From Paraburkholderia podalyriae (GTDB lineage: Bacteria > Pseudomonadota > Gammaproteobacteria > Burkholderiales > Burkholderiaceae), in NCBI RefSeq assembly GCF_014397785.1, contig NZ_VZQQ01000006.1, positions 124,001 to 188,000 on the forward strand: DNA of 64,000 nt, in the 5' to 3' direction. This document shows positions 47,111 through 56,583 of this stretch, piece by piece; positions within the stretch are counted from its first letter, which is position 1, and every line of letters begins with the position of its first letter. The notes under the pieces were generated by a model that worked only from the letters and a program-made list of their open reading frames with translations, had not been told where the DNA came from and ran no database searches. A program made the position numbers and the translations under genes.

Positions 47111-47869
47111 ATGCGCTTTATCCGCTCCCTGCTGCTGCTGATCTATTTCGTTGTGGTCACGGTGCCATACGCGACCGCGTGCTTCATCGCCTTCCCGTTC
47201 CTGCGCGCGGAAAACCGCTACTGGATGGCGGCCGGCTGGTGTCGCCTCACGCTGTGGGCGGTGCGCTACCTCAATGGCATCCGCTACCGTATCGAAGGTT
47301 TCGAGAACCTGCCCAACGGGCCCGCCGTGCTGCTGTCGAAGCATCAGTCGGCGTGGGAAACGCTCGCGTTTCCGGCAATCATGCCGCGCCCGCTGTGCTA
47401 CGTGTTCAAGCGCGAGCTTTTGTATGTGCCGTTCTTCGGCTGGGCGCTCGGCATGCTGAAGATGGTTCACATCAACCGCAAGGAAGGCAAATACGCGTTC
47501 GTATCGGTCACGAACCAGGGCAAGGCCCGCATGGCCGAAGGCGCATGGGTCATCATGTTTCCGGAAGGCACGCGCACGCCGACCGGCAAGCAGGGCAAGT
47601 ACAAGACCGGCGGCGCGCGCTTCGCGATCGCGACCGGTGCGCCCGTCGTGCCGATCGCGCACAACGCGGGCCGCGTGTGGCCGCGCAACTCGTTTCTTAA
47701 ATATCCGGGTATAGTCACGGTGTCGATTGGCAAGCCGATCGACACGACGGGGCTCACGCCCGACGAAGTGAACACGCGCGTCGAGCAGTGGATCGAAGCC
47801 GAGATGCGCCGCATCGATCCGACTGCCTATAGCGCGGCGGCCAATGGTTCCGCCGCCGCTCCCATCTGA
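47111..47869 (+). CDS. plsC: 1-acyl-sn-glycerol-3-phosphate acyltransferase
   Basis: A 252-residue membrane enzyme that makes phosphatidic acid from lysophosphatidate. An N-terminal membrane segment (LLLLIYFVVVTVPYATACFI) is followed by an HX4E block (KHQSAWETLAFP, the HX4D position carrying Glu), FKRELLYVPFFGWALG and FPEGTRTPTG. The HX4E variant is usual in this subgroup. It overlaps the next gene by 26 bp. Confidence 0.93.
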   Translation: MRFIRSLLLLIYFVVVTVPYATACFIAFPFLRAENRYWMAAGWCRLTLWAVRYLNGIRYRIEGFENLPNGPAVLLSKHQSAWETLAFPAIMPRPLCYVFKRELLYVPFFGWALGMLKMVHINRKEGKYAFVSVTNQGKARMAEGAWVIMFPEGTRTPTGKQGKYKTGGARFAIATGAPVVPIAHNAGRVWPRNSFLKYPGIVTVSIGKPIDTTGLTPDEVNTRVEQWIEAEMRRIDPTAYSAAANGSAAAPI

Positions 47870-48809
47870 CGCGCCGCCCTCGAAGCCCGAAGGCGTATTG
47901 CGCGAAGCGAAGCCGATGCAGAAGTCTCCCACGCCGCAGCCCGCCGCGGCGCTCGAAAACCGGCAGCTCGATCTCCCGCTCTTCGCCGAGCCGGGGTCGA
48001 CGTCGTCGTCTCCTTCACCTTCCGCACCGGGTTCATTAGGCTCAGCGCCGGCCCTGCCGCCCGCCGCGCCGCTTGCGCCAGACGGCAGCAAGCTGCGCAG
48101 TCTCTCCATCGGCTCACGCACGCTGCATTACGCGCTCAAGCGTTCCGCGCGCCGCTCGATCGGCTTTGCGATCGACAGCAGCGGCCTCACGATCACCGCG
48201 CCGCGCTGGGTCACGCTCGCCGATATCGAAACCGCGATCACCGAAAAACAGCGCTGGATTTTTACGAAGCTGATCGAATGGCAAACGCGCGTCGAGCGGC
48301 GCGCGCTGCCGAAGATCGACTGGAAAAACGGCGCCGAAGTGCCCTACCTCGGTCAGCCGGTGCGCGTGACGCTCGGCGCGCCGCAAGGCATGCTCGCGTT
48401 CAGCGCCGAACACGGGTCGCTGCAATTGCCGCTACCGTTGCAAGCCGATCAGCAGCAGATCAAGGATCGTGTGCAGGGCTGGCTGCAAGGCGAAGCGAAG
48501 CGGCTGTTTGGCGAGCGTCTGGCGTTTTACGCGCAGAAGCTCGGCGTCGACTATCGCGCGTATGCGTTGTCTTCGGCGGCGACTCGCTGGGGCAGTTGTT
48601 CGAGCGACGGCAAGATCCGCCTGAACTGGCGGCTGATTCACTTCCCGCTGCCGATCATCGATTACGTTGTCGCGCACGAGTTGGCGCATCTGCGCGAGAT
48701 GAATCACAGTCCGCGCTTCTGGCAGACGGTCGAATCGATTTTTCCGGAATTCCGCGAGGCGCGGCAGACACTGAAGTCGCATCCGCCGGAGTTGTTGCCG
48801 ACGCTTTGA
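47844..48809 (+). CDS. YgjP-family M48-like metallopeptidase
   Basis: A 321-residue protein with the C-terminal zinc motif HELAHLREMNHSPRFW (HExxH plus a downstream His), typical of the YgjP/DUF45 group. RWGSCSSDGKIRLNWRL precedes it. The first 100 residues are Pro/Ser/Ala-rich and poorly ordered. The first ATG overlaps plsC by 26 bp; ATG at residue 25 is an alternative start. The natural substrate is unknown. Confidence 0.88.
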   Translation: MVPPPLPSDAPPSKPEGVLREAKPMQKSPTPQPAAALENRQLDLPLFAEPGSTSSSPSPSAPGSLGSAPALPPAAPLAPDGSKLRSLSIGSRTLHYALKRSARRSIGFAIDSSGLTITAPRWVTLADIETAITEKQRWIFTKLIEWQTRVERRALPKIDWKNGAEVPYLGQPVRVTLGAPQGMLAFSAEHGSLQLPLPLQADQQQIKDRVQGWLQGEAKRLFGERLAFYAQKLGVDYRAYALSSAATRWGSCSSDGKIRLNWRLIHFPLPIIDYVVAHELAHLREMNHSPRFWQTVESIFPEFREARQTLKSHPPELLPTL

Positions 48810-48859
48810 GGCCGGGCAGCAAACCGCCCGCCCGCTCACCCGCACATGAACGCAACCCG

Positions 48860-49609
48860 CTATCGCTGCGAGAGCGCCTTCGCGGACTGCAAAAGATCGT
48901 CGAGCATCGCACCGCGTCTGTCCGGGCTCGTGTCGCGGCCGGTCATGAAACACAGCGCCGCAATCGGCAGGCTCGCGCGATCGCGAATCGGCGCCGCCAT
49001 GCAAAGCCTGAACGCATTCGAGAGTCCTTCGGTGCAGCAATAGCCCTGTTCTTTGGCGGCCTGCACGTCCTTCAGGAATTCGTCGAATTCGATATTCACC
49101 CCGTTGTCGAGGATGAAATCTTCGGCCGGAATCAGTGCGCGAATCTCGTCGGCGTTCAGGTGACCTAGCAGCAGACGTCCGGTGGCGGTCCATGGAATCG
49201 GCACTCTGACGCCGATGTCCGAACTGATGTTGAATGGCCGCGCACTGTTCTCGGACAACACGACCGTGTACTTGTTGCCTTCCAGCATGCACAGCTGCGC
49301 GGTCTCGTCGTACTTCCTCACCAATGCCAGAATGGATTGATGCGCGCGGCTAATCAGATCGTTGTGCGTTGCATAGTCGGACCCGTAGTAGTGCATCTCA
49401 CGCCCGAAGAACACGCTCCCATCCGCGGCCGTTTCGAGCCAGCCCACCTCCGCGAGAATCGCAACGAGCTCGTAGATGCTCGAACGCGGTGCACCGGTCG
49501 CCTCAATCAACTCGCGCATCGTCAGTGGGCGTTGGGCGATATGCAATTGCCTGAACATCGCGATGACGCGGTCCACGCCTCTCGCCCGTGACGATTCTGT
49601 AACAGCCAT
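48860..49609 (-). CDS. IclR-family transcriptional regulator
   Basis: A 249-residue regulator with an N-terminal winged HTH (AQRPLTMRELIEATGAPRSSIYELVAILAEVGWL) and a C-terminal effector domain (GVRVPIPWTATGRLLLGHL, late FRLCMAAPIRD). I used ATG 49609 with GGAG 7 nt upstream; an in-frame codon at 49633 adds eight residues. It is the last gene after a four-gene amino-acid ABC operon and probably controls it. Palindromes at 52824-52858 are candidate sites. Confidence 0.9.
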   Translation of the reverse strand: MAVTESSRARGVDRVIAMFRQLHIAQRPLTMRELIEATGAPRSSIYELVAILAEVGWLETAADGSVFFGREMHYYGSDYATHNDLISRAHQSILALVRKYDETAQLCMLEGNKYTVVLSENSARPFNISSDIGVRVPIPWTATGRLLLGHLNADEIRALIPAEDFILDNGVNIEFDEFLKDVQAAKEQGYCCTEGLSNAFRLCMAAPIRDRASLPIAALCFMTGRDTSPDRRGAMLDDLLQSAKALSQR

Positions 49610-49708
49610 GCATTCACTCCGTAACGCGTTCATTCGACCGGTTGTCTTTCAAGCGACGTGAGTCTATCGCGCGGCAGACCCGCGAAAGCGACTTTCACAC
49701 CGCGCTGG

Positions 49709-50461
49709 TCAATGGTCGAGAACTCTATGCAGAAACTGCCGGGTGCGTTCGTTCGCGGGATTGACGAAGATCTGCTCCGGGTCGCCCTGCTCGGCGATGA
49801 CGCCCTTGTCCATGAACACCACACGGTCGGCGGTCTTGCGGGCAAAGCCCATTTCATGCGTGACGACGACCATCGTCATGCCGTCGCGCGCGAGTCCGCG
49901 CATCACCTCGGTGACCTCGCCGACCAGTTCCGGGTCCAGCGCGGACGTCGCCTCGTCGAAGAACATGATGCCGGGCTCGACCGCGAGCGCTCGCGCAATT
50001 GCCACGCGCTGCTGCTGACCGCCCGACAGCTGGCTCGGATAATGTTCCGCGCGGTCCGCGAGCCCGACACGCTCGAGCGCGTCCATCGCGCGCTTGCGCG
50101 CGTCGGCCGGACGCATGCGGCGCGCCTTGATCAGCGCGAGCGTGACGTTGCCGAGCGCGGTCTTGTGAGGAAACAGATTGAACTGCTGGAAGACCATGCC
50201 GACGTGGCCACGAATCTCCCGTGCCCGACGCGGATCATGCAACGGCACCTCGTTGACCCAGACCTCACCGGAGTCGGTCGTCTCCAGTCCCGCCATGATG
50301 CGCAGCACGGTGCTCTTGCCCGAGCCGGACGCGCCGATCAGCACCAGCACTTCACCCGAGCGCACCTCGAGGTTGATTTCGTTCAACACGCGGGTCGAAC
50401 CGAATGCTTTACTGACGCCCGTCAGTGAAATGATGGGTCTGGGTTGGCTTTGGTTACTCAC
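49709..50461 (-). CDS. Amino-acid ABC transporter, ATP-binding protein
   Basis: A 250-residue ATPase of the polar amino-acid uptake (PAAT/HisP-GlnQ) type. Walker [10 protein letters not shown], signature [15 protein letters not shown], Walker [15 protein letters not shown] and the H-loop [10 protein letters not shown] are intact. It starts 4 bp inside the end of the upstream permease gene, so the two are translationally coupled. Confidence 0.95.
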   Translation of the reverse strand: MSNQSQPRPIISLTGVSKAFGSTRVLNEINLEVRSGEVLVLIGASGSGKSTVLRIMAGLETTDSGEVWVNEVPLHDPRRAREIRGHVGMVFQQFNLFPHKTALGNVTLALIKARRMRPADARKRAMDALERVGLADRAEHYPSQLSGGQQQRVAIARALAVEPGIMFFDEATSALDPELVGEVTEVMRGLARDGMTMVVVTHEMGFARKTADRVVFMDKGVIAEQGDPEQIFVNPANERTRQFLHRVLDH

Positions 50462-51102
50462 GACAATCTCCTGCGGTCATGGTGGCGTACCCATTGCGAG
50501 AGCGGGAAGCACACGGCGAAGTAAACGAGCGCGACGAGTCCGTAGATTTCGACGGGCTTTCCGATCCGGTCGACGATGGCCTGGCCACCGTGCATCAACT
50601 CGGACATGCCGATCATGCTGACGATCGACGTGTCCTTGATCAGCGACAGATACTGACCGACGAGCGGCGGCAGCACGATCTTGCCGGTCTGCGGCAGCAC
50701 GACGAACGAGAACGCCTGAGCCCGCGTCAAGCCAAGGATTTGCGATACCTCCCATTGGCCCTTGGGTACCGACTCGATCCCTGAGCGGAAGACTTCGGCG
50801 ATGTACGCGCCCTGGTACACGCTCAAGCCGATCGCGCCAGCTGCGAACACGTCGATCGCATAACCGAAGTACGACACGCCGAAATAGATGAACATCAGCG
50901 TGATGAGTACCGGCGTGCCACGAAACAGCTCGGTATAGAGTCGGGCGATGCGGGACGTGCCCCACGGTCCGAACGAGCGCAATACCGCGGCGAAAAGGCC
51001 GATCAGCGTGCTGCCCACGATGGCCGTAACTGAGAGCAGCAGCGTCATCAACAGACCTTGCAGCAGGATGGAGAAACTGGTTTTCAGCAATTCGACTGAC
51101 AT
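50458..51102 (-). CDS. Amino-acid ABC transporter permease (second)
   Basis: A 214-residue HisMQ-family permease with about five membrane helices. The EAA loop is [52 protein letters not shown] near residue 60 is typical of this family. It pairs with the upstream permease to form the membrane channel. Confidence 0.94.
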   Translation of the reverse strand: MSVELLKTSFSILLQGLLMTLLLSVTAIVGSTLIGLFAAVLRSFGPWGTSRIARLYTELFRGTPVLITLMFIYFGVSYFGYAIDVFAAGAIGLSVYQGAYIAEVFRSGIESVPKGQWEVSQILGLTRAQAFSFVVLPQTGKIVLPPLVGQYLSLIKDTSIVSMIGMSELMHGGQAIVDRIGKPVEIYGLVALVYFAVCFPLSQWVRHHDRRRLS

Positions 51103-51123
51103 GATCCAACTCCAATCCGGTAA

Positions 51124-51840
51124 TCAGGCCCGCTTCGTCCGGCGCATGAAACCTCCGCCGAAACCGGTGCGCGCCGGCATCGCGAGGGGAGGATGAAAGA
51201 TCCGCGCTCCGAGCTGGCCCGCAAGCCAGGACAGTACGTTACTGAGCACGAGATACGCGACGAGCGTCACGCTGAACGTCTGAAGGTAGAGAAGCGTGCG
51301 CGAGTTGATCACGGTCGCCGTGCCGGTCAACTCCGGCAACGCAATGGCGGACAGCAGCGAGGTACCGAGCAGCAACTGGATCAGGTAGTTGACGATGGCC
51401 GGATAGACCGCGCGGGTGGCCTGCGGCAGCACGACCTCGGCGAAGATCTGCGCGGGCTCCAGTCCGAGAATGCCGGCGGCCTCGAGTTGGCCGCGCGGCA
51501 CCGACTGTATGCCGGCGCGGAACACTTCCGACAGGTAGGCACCAACGTTCACGCCGAGTGCAATGACGCCCGCCCAGTATGCGTCGAGCGAAATACCCGC
51601 CGATGGCAAGCCGAAGAAAACGATGAAGATCTGCAGGAGCACAGGCGTATTGCGGATGATCTCAACGTAGCCACGAGCAATCCACCGAATCAGCGCGAGC
51701 GGAGAAGCACTGGCGAGCGCGGTCAGCAAACCAAGCAGTACCGCCAGGACGAATGCCAGCACGGTCACCTGCAAGGTCAGCCAGCTCGCGCTCAGGAACT
51801 CGGGTACGTAGCCCCACAAAGTCAGCCACTCGTAACTCAT
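51124..51840 (-). CDS. Amino-acid ABC transporter permease (first)
   Basis: A 238-residue HisMQ-family permease. EIIRNTPVLLQIFIVFFGLP and the EAA loop FRAGIQSVPRGQLEAAGILGLEPAQIFAEVVLPQ are present. It is 21 bp upstream of the second permease and 51 bp after the binding-protein gene. The basic C terminus (RTGFGGGFMRRTKRA) is slightly longer than usual. Confidence 0.94.
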   Translation of the reverse strand: MSYEWLTLWGYVPEFLSASWLTLQVTVLAFVLAVLLGLLTALASASPLALIRWIARGYVEIIRNTPVLLQIFIVFFGLPSAGISLDAYWAGVIALGVNVGAYLSEVFRAGIQSVPRGQLEAAGILGLEPAQIFAEVVLPQATRAVYPAIVNYLIQLLLGTSLLSAIALPELTGTATVINSRTLLYLQTFSVTLVAYLVLSNVLSWLAGQLGARIFHPPLAMPARTGFGGGFMRRTKRA

Positions 51841-51891
51841 CGCGTACTCTCCACCGTTCGGGCTTCGTCAGATATCGGCATCTGCCGCTCG

Positions 51892-52728
51892 TTAAAATTG
51901 CGGATTGAGCGGGTAGCGCGGATCGGTGCCGAACCACTTGTTGTAGAGCTGCGCGTTCAGCTTCGATGCATTGATGTTGAAGAGGAACAGATTCAGGTAA
52001 TTGAGCCATTCCTGATCACCGGCCTTGACCCCGAACGCGTTGTATTCGAGCGGCACCAGCGCTTCGTTCGTCACCGCGAGCTCAGGGTCGAGCTTGGCCT
52101 GATACGCAAGGAAGTTGTTGTCCTCGATCATCGCGTCGGCCTGCCCCTGCTTGACGGCGAGAATCGCGGCCTGCGAGCTGTCGTACTCCTGGATCTTGAT
52201 CGGGATATTCAGCGAGCGAACTTCGTCGCCGTTGGTCGAGCCCTTGACCGTCGCAATCGTGCGACCGCCCATGTCCTTGACCGACTGAACGCCGCTATTT
52301 TTTCTGACCAGCAGCGCTTCGCTGGCCACCACGTAGGGGGCCGTGAATTCGATCACCTTCGCGCGCTCCAGATTCCGCGTGAAATTGCAGAACACGACGT
52401 CCACTTTGCTGGTCTGCAGGTTCGGAATCCGGTTCGCGCTCGTCGTATTCACGACCTCGAGCTTCACCCCCATCTGCTTCGCGAGTTCCTTCGCGAGGTC
52501 CACGTCATAGCCGTCCGGTTGGCCGTCCTTGTTATAGAACCCGAATGGCGCGAACGTCAGACAGTCGCCGACGCGCAGCGTGCCCCGCTGCAACACGGCC
52601 TGAAGCGTCGACGGCGATGCCGCTGCGCTCTGCTCCGGCGTGGAGACCTTGGTGCAGCCAGTGATTGCCAGCAAGCCAGCGATTGCGAACGGAAAGGCGG
52701 CTTTGGCGCCTCGTTGGGCAAGTTTCAT
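51892..52728 (-). CDS. Amino-acid ABC transporter substrate-binding lipoprotein
   Basis: A 278-residue SBP_bac_3-type protein. The signal peptide ends with LAITGC, a lipobox that would anchor it at residue 25. Ligand-site landmarks are GTLRVGDCLTFAPFGF, GYDVDLAKELAKQMGVKLEVV and TVKGSTNGDEVRSL. An extra Cys pair (GDCLTF, VVFCNF) may form a disulfide. The amino acid bound is not predictable. It is first in the operon, and operator palindromes lie just upstream. Confidence 0.93.
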   Translation of the reverse strand: MKLAQRGAKAAFPFAIAGLLAITGCTKVSTPEQSAAASPSTLQAVLQRGTLRVGDCLTFAPFGFYNKDGQPDGYDVDLAKELAKQMGVKLEVVNTTSANRIPNLQTSKVDVVFCNFTRNLERAKVIEFTAPYVVASEALLVRKNSGVQSVKDMGGRTIATVKGSTNGDEVRSLNIPIKIQEYDSSQAAILAVKQGQADAMIEDNNFLAYQAKLDPELAVTNEALVPLEYNAFGVKAGDQEWLNYLNLFLFNINASKLNAQLYNKWFGTDPRYPLNPQF

Positions 52729-52823
52729 GTGCAGGGTCCTAAGCGCAGAGGAGTATTCCGGAGCGGACGAATCGGCTTCAGCGCCTTTCGGCACGCTCGA
52801 AACTCGCCGGGTCACGCTGGGTT

Positions 52824-52858
52824 GTCCGATATATCAGACCACGATCTGACAAATCGGA
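52824..52858. promoter_or_regulatory. Twin palindromic operator upstream of the ABC operon
   Basis: Two TCYGA-N4-TCRGA sites lie 20 bp apart: TCCGA-TATA-TCAGA (52825-52838) and TCTGA-CAAA-TCGGA (52845-52858). The first extends to a 16-bp near-palindrome (GTCCGATATATCAGAC). Together they also form a nested inverted repeat (outer TCCGAT/ATCGGA, inner TCAGA/TCTGA). Two sites two helical turns apart suggest a dimer-of-dimers regulator; the IclR protein of this operon is the best candidate. Confidence 0.65.
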
Positions 52859-52928
52859 TTGAAGATGAGTTTTGGGCACGAATATCAATCGGGCAACTGG
52901 ACACAACCCCTATTGCCGCCTCTTTTTT

Positions 52929-52945
52929 GTCCGAATATGTCGGAC
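52929..52945. promoter_or_regulatory. Third operator-like palindrome on the gloA side
   Basis: GTCCGA-ATATG-TCGGAC is a perfect 6-bp inverted repeat, closely similar to the sites at 52824-52858 but with a 5-bp centre. It overlaps a possible plus-strand promoter (TTGCCG 52913-52918, 17 bp, TATGTC 52936-52941). It may let the same regulator act on both sides of the divergent region. Confidence 0.55.
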
Positions 52946-53081
52946 CGAAGCAGGGATGCGGAGCGTGGTGCCGGAATCCGCGGGACGGCCGCGCCGCGCC
53001 GCTTCGCGCCGAGGTTTGAGGCAATCATTTACAATTGCCGCAAGTCAATGCATTTATCGACCAACCACTAAAGGACTATTC

Positions 53082-53477
53082 ATGCGAATCTTGCATACCA
53101 TGCTTCGAGTCGGTGATCTGGACGCGTCGATCCGTTTCTACACGGAAGTTCTCGGCATGCGCCTGCTTCGAAAGAGCGACTATCCGGACGGCAAGTTCAC
53201 CCTCGCATTCGTCGGCTACGAGGACGAATCGGAAGGCGCGGCGATCGAACTCACTCACAACTGGGACACGAGCAAGTACGACCTCGGAACCGGCTACGGC
53301 CACATCGCGCTCGAGGTCGACGACGCGTATGCGGCGTGCGATGAAGTGAAGAAACGCGGGGGTGTGGTGACTCGCGAGGCGGGACCCATGAAACACGGCA
53401 CGACGGTCATCGCGTTCGTCGCCGATCCGGACGGCTACAAGATCGAGCTGATCCAGAAGAAGGGACGCGTCGACTGA
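53082..53477 (+). CDS. gloA: Lactoylglutathione lyase (glyoxalase I)
   Basis: A 131-residue Ni/Zn enzyme that converts the methylglyoxal-glutathione hemithioacetal to S-lactoylglutathione. Metal ligands fit His in [13 protein letters not shown], Glu in AAIELTHNW, His in [10 protein letters not shown] and Glu in YKIELIQ. AAGGA precedes the ATG; the frame is open upstream but homology begins here. A TACAAT -10 candidate is at 53030-53035. Confidence 0.95.
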   Translation: MRILHTMLRVGDLDASIRFYTEVLGMRLLRKSDYPDGKFTLAFVGYEDESEGAAIELTHNWDTSKYDLGTGYGHIALEVDDAYAACDEVKKRGGVVTREAGPMKHGTTVIAFVADPDGYKIELIQKKGRVD

Positions 53478-53613
53478 TGCCCGGTGGCGCGCAGGAGTCG
53501 CGCTGCGATCGACTTTGACCGCCGGTGCTTGCTATCGTATGGCCTGCGTCGCGCACCGGACCCGCCGGCTCGCCGCGCCCTCTTCACGTCGCCGCATCGC
53601 CACCACATCGTCC

Positions 53614-54588
53614 ATGAGCACCACCACCGTCCTGCCCACGCGCCGCGCCCCGGATAGCTTTGCGATCCTCCTGATGGTCGGCCTCTGTGCCATCTGGGGA
53701 CTTCAGCAGGTCGCGATCAAGACCACCAATGCGGCGGTGCCGCCGGTCTTTCAGGCGGGGCTGCGCTCGACGATCGCGGCGGTGCTCGTGTGGGCGTGGG
53801 CGCGCTCGCGCGGCACACCGCTCTTTCGCGACGACGGCACGCTCGGCGCGGGCCTGCTCGCGGGCATGCTGTTCGCAACCGAATTCATTTGCATCTTTCT
53901 CGGCCTGACGCTGACGAGCGCGTCACGCATGGCGGTGTTTCTTTACACGGCACCGTGCTTCACGGCGCTCGGCCTGCACTGGTTTGTCGACGGCGAACGG
54001 ATGCGCCGCATTCAGTGGCTGGGCATTATCGTCGCGTTTGCCGGGATGGCGCTCGCGTTCGCGGACGGCTTCCTGCATGCCGGTCCACACGCCGGTCCTG
54101 GCGCAGGTCCGGGCGCAAGCGCGTCTCACGGCTCGACGCTCGCGGGCGCCGCCGGCGATGCGCTCGGTGTGCTCGCCGGCATCGCATGGGCCGCGACTAC
54201 CGTCGTGGTGCGCGGTTCGCGGCTCGCGCATACGAGCGCGAGCAAGACCCTGTTCTATCAGCTCATGGTGTCGGCGGTGGTGCTGCTCGCACTGGCGTTC
54301 GGACTCGGCCAGGTGCGCGTGGAAAACGTGACGCCGCTCGCGCTCGCGAGTCTCGCGTATCAGGCAGTGATCGTCGCGTTCGTCAGCTATCTGCTGTGGT
54401 TCTGGCTACTCACGCGTTATATTGCGTCGCGTCTGTCGGTGTTTTCGTTTCTGACGCCGCTCTTTGGCGTGACCTTCGGCGTACTGCTTCTGCGCGAGTC
54501 GTTCAGCGCGCGCTTTCTGATCGCCGCGCTGCTCGTGTTGGCCGGCATCGCGCTGGTCAATGCGCCGGCGAAGCGGCAAGCGGCTTGA
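53614..54588 (+). CDS. EamA/DMT-family transporter
   Basis: A 324-residue inner-membrane protein with ten predicted helices in two EamA repeats (first: ILLMVGLCAIWGLQQVAIK; second: GVLAGIAWAATTVVVRGS). The loop between the repeats has a Gly/Ala/Pro/His-rich insert (HAGPHAGPGAGPG). DMT proteins usually export amino acids or metabolites; the substrate here is unknown. ATG 53614 is chosen since homology begins there. Confidence 0.88.
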   Translation: MSTTTVLPTRRAPDSFAILLMVGLCAIWGLQQVAIKTTNAAVPPVFQAGLRSTIAAVLVWAWARSRGTPLFRDDGTLGAGLLAGMLFATEFICIFLGLTLTSASRMAVFLYTAPCFTALGLHWFVDGERMRRIQWLGIIVAFAGMALAFADGFLHAGPHAGPGAGPGASASHGSTLAGAAGDALGVLAGIAWAATTVVVRGSRLAHTSASKTLFYQLMVSAVVLLALAFGLGQVRVENVTPLALASLAYQAVIVAFVSYLLWFWLLTRYIASRLSVFSFLTPLFGVTFGVLLLRESFSARFLIAALLVLAGIALVNAPAKRQAA

Positions 54589-54602
54589 GCGCGGCGCCGC
54601 GC

Positions 54603-55451
54603 TTATTCCGGCGCAGCCGCAGCCGCCGAGTGCGCCGCCACCGCCTGCGCCACGCTCACGTATTCGGCGACCGGCACGTCCTCCGCGCGGCGTTGCAGAT
54701 CGAAGCCGAGCGCATCGAAATCGACGGTATCGCGCAGTGCGGCAAGCGCGTTGCGCAGCATCTTGCGACGCTGCGAGAACGCCGCCGTCACCACCTCGCC
54801 GAGCACGTTTTCATCGACCACCGCCAGTTCGTGCCGCTCGTACGGGATCATCCGCACGATCGCCGAATCGACCTTCGGGGGCGGCTGGAATGACTCGGGC
54901 GGCACATCGAGCTGCTTGTCGATCACGTAGCGGTATTGCAGCATCACCGACAGGCGGCCGAACGCCTTCGTGCCCGGCTCCGCGACCATCCGCTCGACCA
55001 CCTCGTTCTGCAGCATGAAGTGCTGATCGATCACGCGCTCCGCGAACGTCGCCAGATGAAACAGCAGCGGGCTCGAAATGTTGTACGGCAGATTGCCGAC
55101 GATGCGCAGCGACGCCTTGTCGCCGGGTGCCGCGAGCGAGCCGAAGTCGAACTCGAGCGCGTCGCCCGCGTGCAGTTCGAGCAGGTCGCCGAACTTCGTC
55201 TTCAGACGGCCGATCAGATCGCGGTCGAGTTCAACCGCGTGCAGCGGCGACTCGGGGGTTGCGAGCCGCTCGATCAGCGGCTCGGTCAGCGCGCCGAGGC
55301 CCGGACCGATTTCGACCATGCGCTCGCCGCGCTGCGGCCGGATCACGTTGACGATCGAATCGATCACGCCCATGTCGACCAGAAAGTTCTGACCGAAACG
55401 CTTGCGTGCGAGATGGCCCTGGTGCCGGCCTTGCTGTCTGCTGGTGGACAT
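54603..55451 (-). CDS. rsmA: 16S rRNA dimethyladenosine transferase
   Basis: A 282-residue KsgA enzyme that dimethylates A1518 and A1519 of 16S rRNA during 30S maturation. [11 protein letters not shown] begins the SAM domain; [13 protein letters not shown] is motif I and [14 protein letters not shown] carries the catalytic NLPY. ATG 55451 begins just before the conserved HLARKRFG; an upstream in-frame codon at 55547 adds 32 unconserved residues. It is last in the lptD-surA-pdxA-rsmA cluster. Confidence 0.96.
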   Translation of the reverse strand: MSTSRQQGRHQGHLARKRFGQNFLVDMGVIDSIVNVIRPQRGERMVEIGPGLGALTEPLIERLATPESPLHAVELDRDLIGRLKTKFGDLLELHAGDALEFDFGSLAAPGDKASLRIVGNLPYNISSPLLFHLATFAERVIDQHFMLQNEVVERMVAEPGTKAFGRLSVMLQYRYVIDKQLDVPPESFQPPPKVDSAIVRMIPYERHELAVVDENVLGEVVTAAFSQRRKMLRNALAALRDTVDFDALGFDLQRRAEDVPVAEYVSVAQAVAAHSAAAAAPE

Positions 55452-55559
55452 CGAAGAAACGCTAGAAAGAAAACTGCTTGAGAATGAAAGACGTACCGGA
55501 GGGAACCCATCGCCGCGCGGCGCGTCACGCGCGCCGCACCCGCTCACATCACCCTCGCG

Positions 55560-56570
55560 TCAGCCCGCGCGACGATGCTGCGCCATCGACACCGCCGTGT
55601 CGATCGCGGCCATCAGGCTGCCCGCGTCGGCGCGGCCGGTGCCGGCCAGATCGAGCGCGGTGCCGTGATCGACCGACGTGCGGATGATCGGCAGGCCGAG
55701 CGTCACGTTGATCCCTTCGCCGAACGTCGCGAATTTCAGCACCGGCAGGCCCTGGTCGTGGAACATCGCGAGCACGCAGTCGGCTTCGTCGAGATAGCGC
55801 GGCTGGAACAGCGTGTCAGCCGGATACGGACCGCGCGCGTCGATGCCCTCGCCGTTCGCCTGCTGCAACGCCGGCGTGATCACGTCGATTTCCTCGCGGC
55901 CCAGATAGCCGTTTTCGCCCGCGTGCGGATTGAGCCCCGTCACGAGGATGCGCGGCGCGGGCAAGCCGAAGTGGTGACGCAGGTCGTGATCGATGATGCG
56001 CAGCGTTGCAACGAGGCTTTCGATCGTCAGGGCGGCCGACACGTCCTTCAACGGCAGATGCGTGGTCGCGAGCGCGACGCGCAGCGGCCGCTTGCCGATG
56101 CCCGCGAGCATCATCACGACGCGCGGCGTATGGGTGCGCTCGGCCAGATATTCGGTGTGTCCGGTGAACGGCACTCCGGCGTCGTTGATCGTGCTTTTTT
56201 GCAGCGGCGCGGTGACGATCGCGTCGAACGTGCCGGCCACCGCGCCGTCGATCGCCGCATCGAGAAGATCGAGCACATAGCGGCCGTTCGCGGCGTCGAG
56301 CTTGCCCGCCCGCGCTGGTGTGCCGAGCGCGTGATGCTCGAGCCGCACGCGCGGACCCTGAGCGAGCAACGCGGCCCAATCGACGCCGACCGCGCCCGCC
56401 CGCTCAGCGAGTAGCCGCGCATCGCCGAGCACGGTGAACTGCGCGTGAGGCCAATGCGCCGCCGCGCCCGCCAGCGCCTGCGCGGTCAGCTCGGGACCGA
56501 CGCCGGCGGGCTCGCCGGTCGTGATCGCGATCTGCAGCGGGCGGAGGGTGGACTGGGTAGCGCTCGTCAT
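55560..56570 (-). CDS. pdxA: 4-hydroxythreonine-4-phosphate dehydrogenase
   Basis: A 336-residue metal-dependent NAD enzyme of pyridoxal-phosphate synthesis. [13 protein letters not shown] starts the protein; [10 protein letters not shown] holds the metal-binding His, and [15 protein letters not shown] and [11 protein letters not shown] carry the others. It lies between surA (13 bp upstream) and rsmA, the classical order. Confidence 0.96.
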   Translation of the reverse strand: MTSATQSTLRPLQIAITTGEPAGVGPELTAQALAGAAAHWPHAQFTVLGDARLLAERAGAVGVDWAALLAQGPRVRLEHHALGTPARAGKLDAANGRYVLDLLDAAIDGAVAGTFDAIVTAPLQKSTINDAGVPFTGHTEYLAERTHTPRVVMMLAGIGKRPLRVALATTHLPLKDVSAALTIESLVATLRIIDHDLRHHFGLPAPRILVTGLNPHAGENGYLGREEIDVITPALQQANGEGIDARGPYPADTLFQPRYLDEADCVLAMFHDQGLPVLKFATFGEGINVTLGLPIIRTSVDHGTALDLAGTGRADAGSLMAAIDTAVSMAQHRRAG

Positions 56571-56583
56571 GGCCTTCGCTCCG

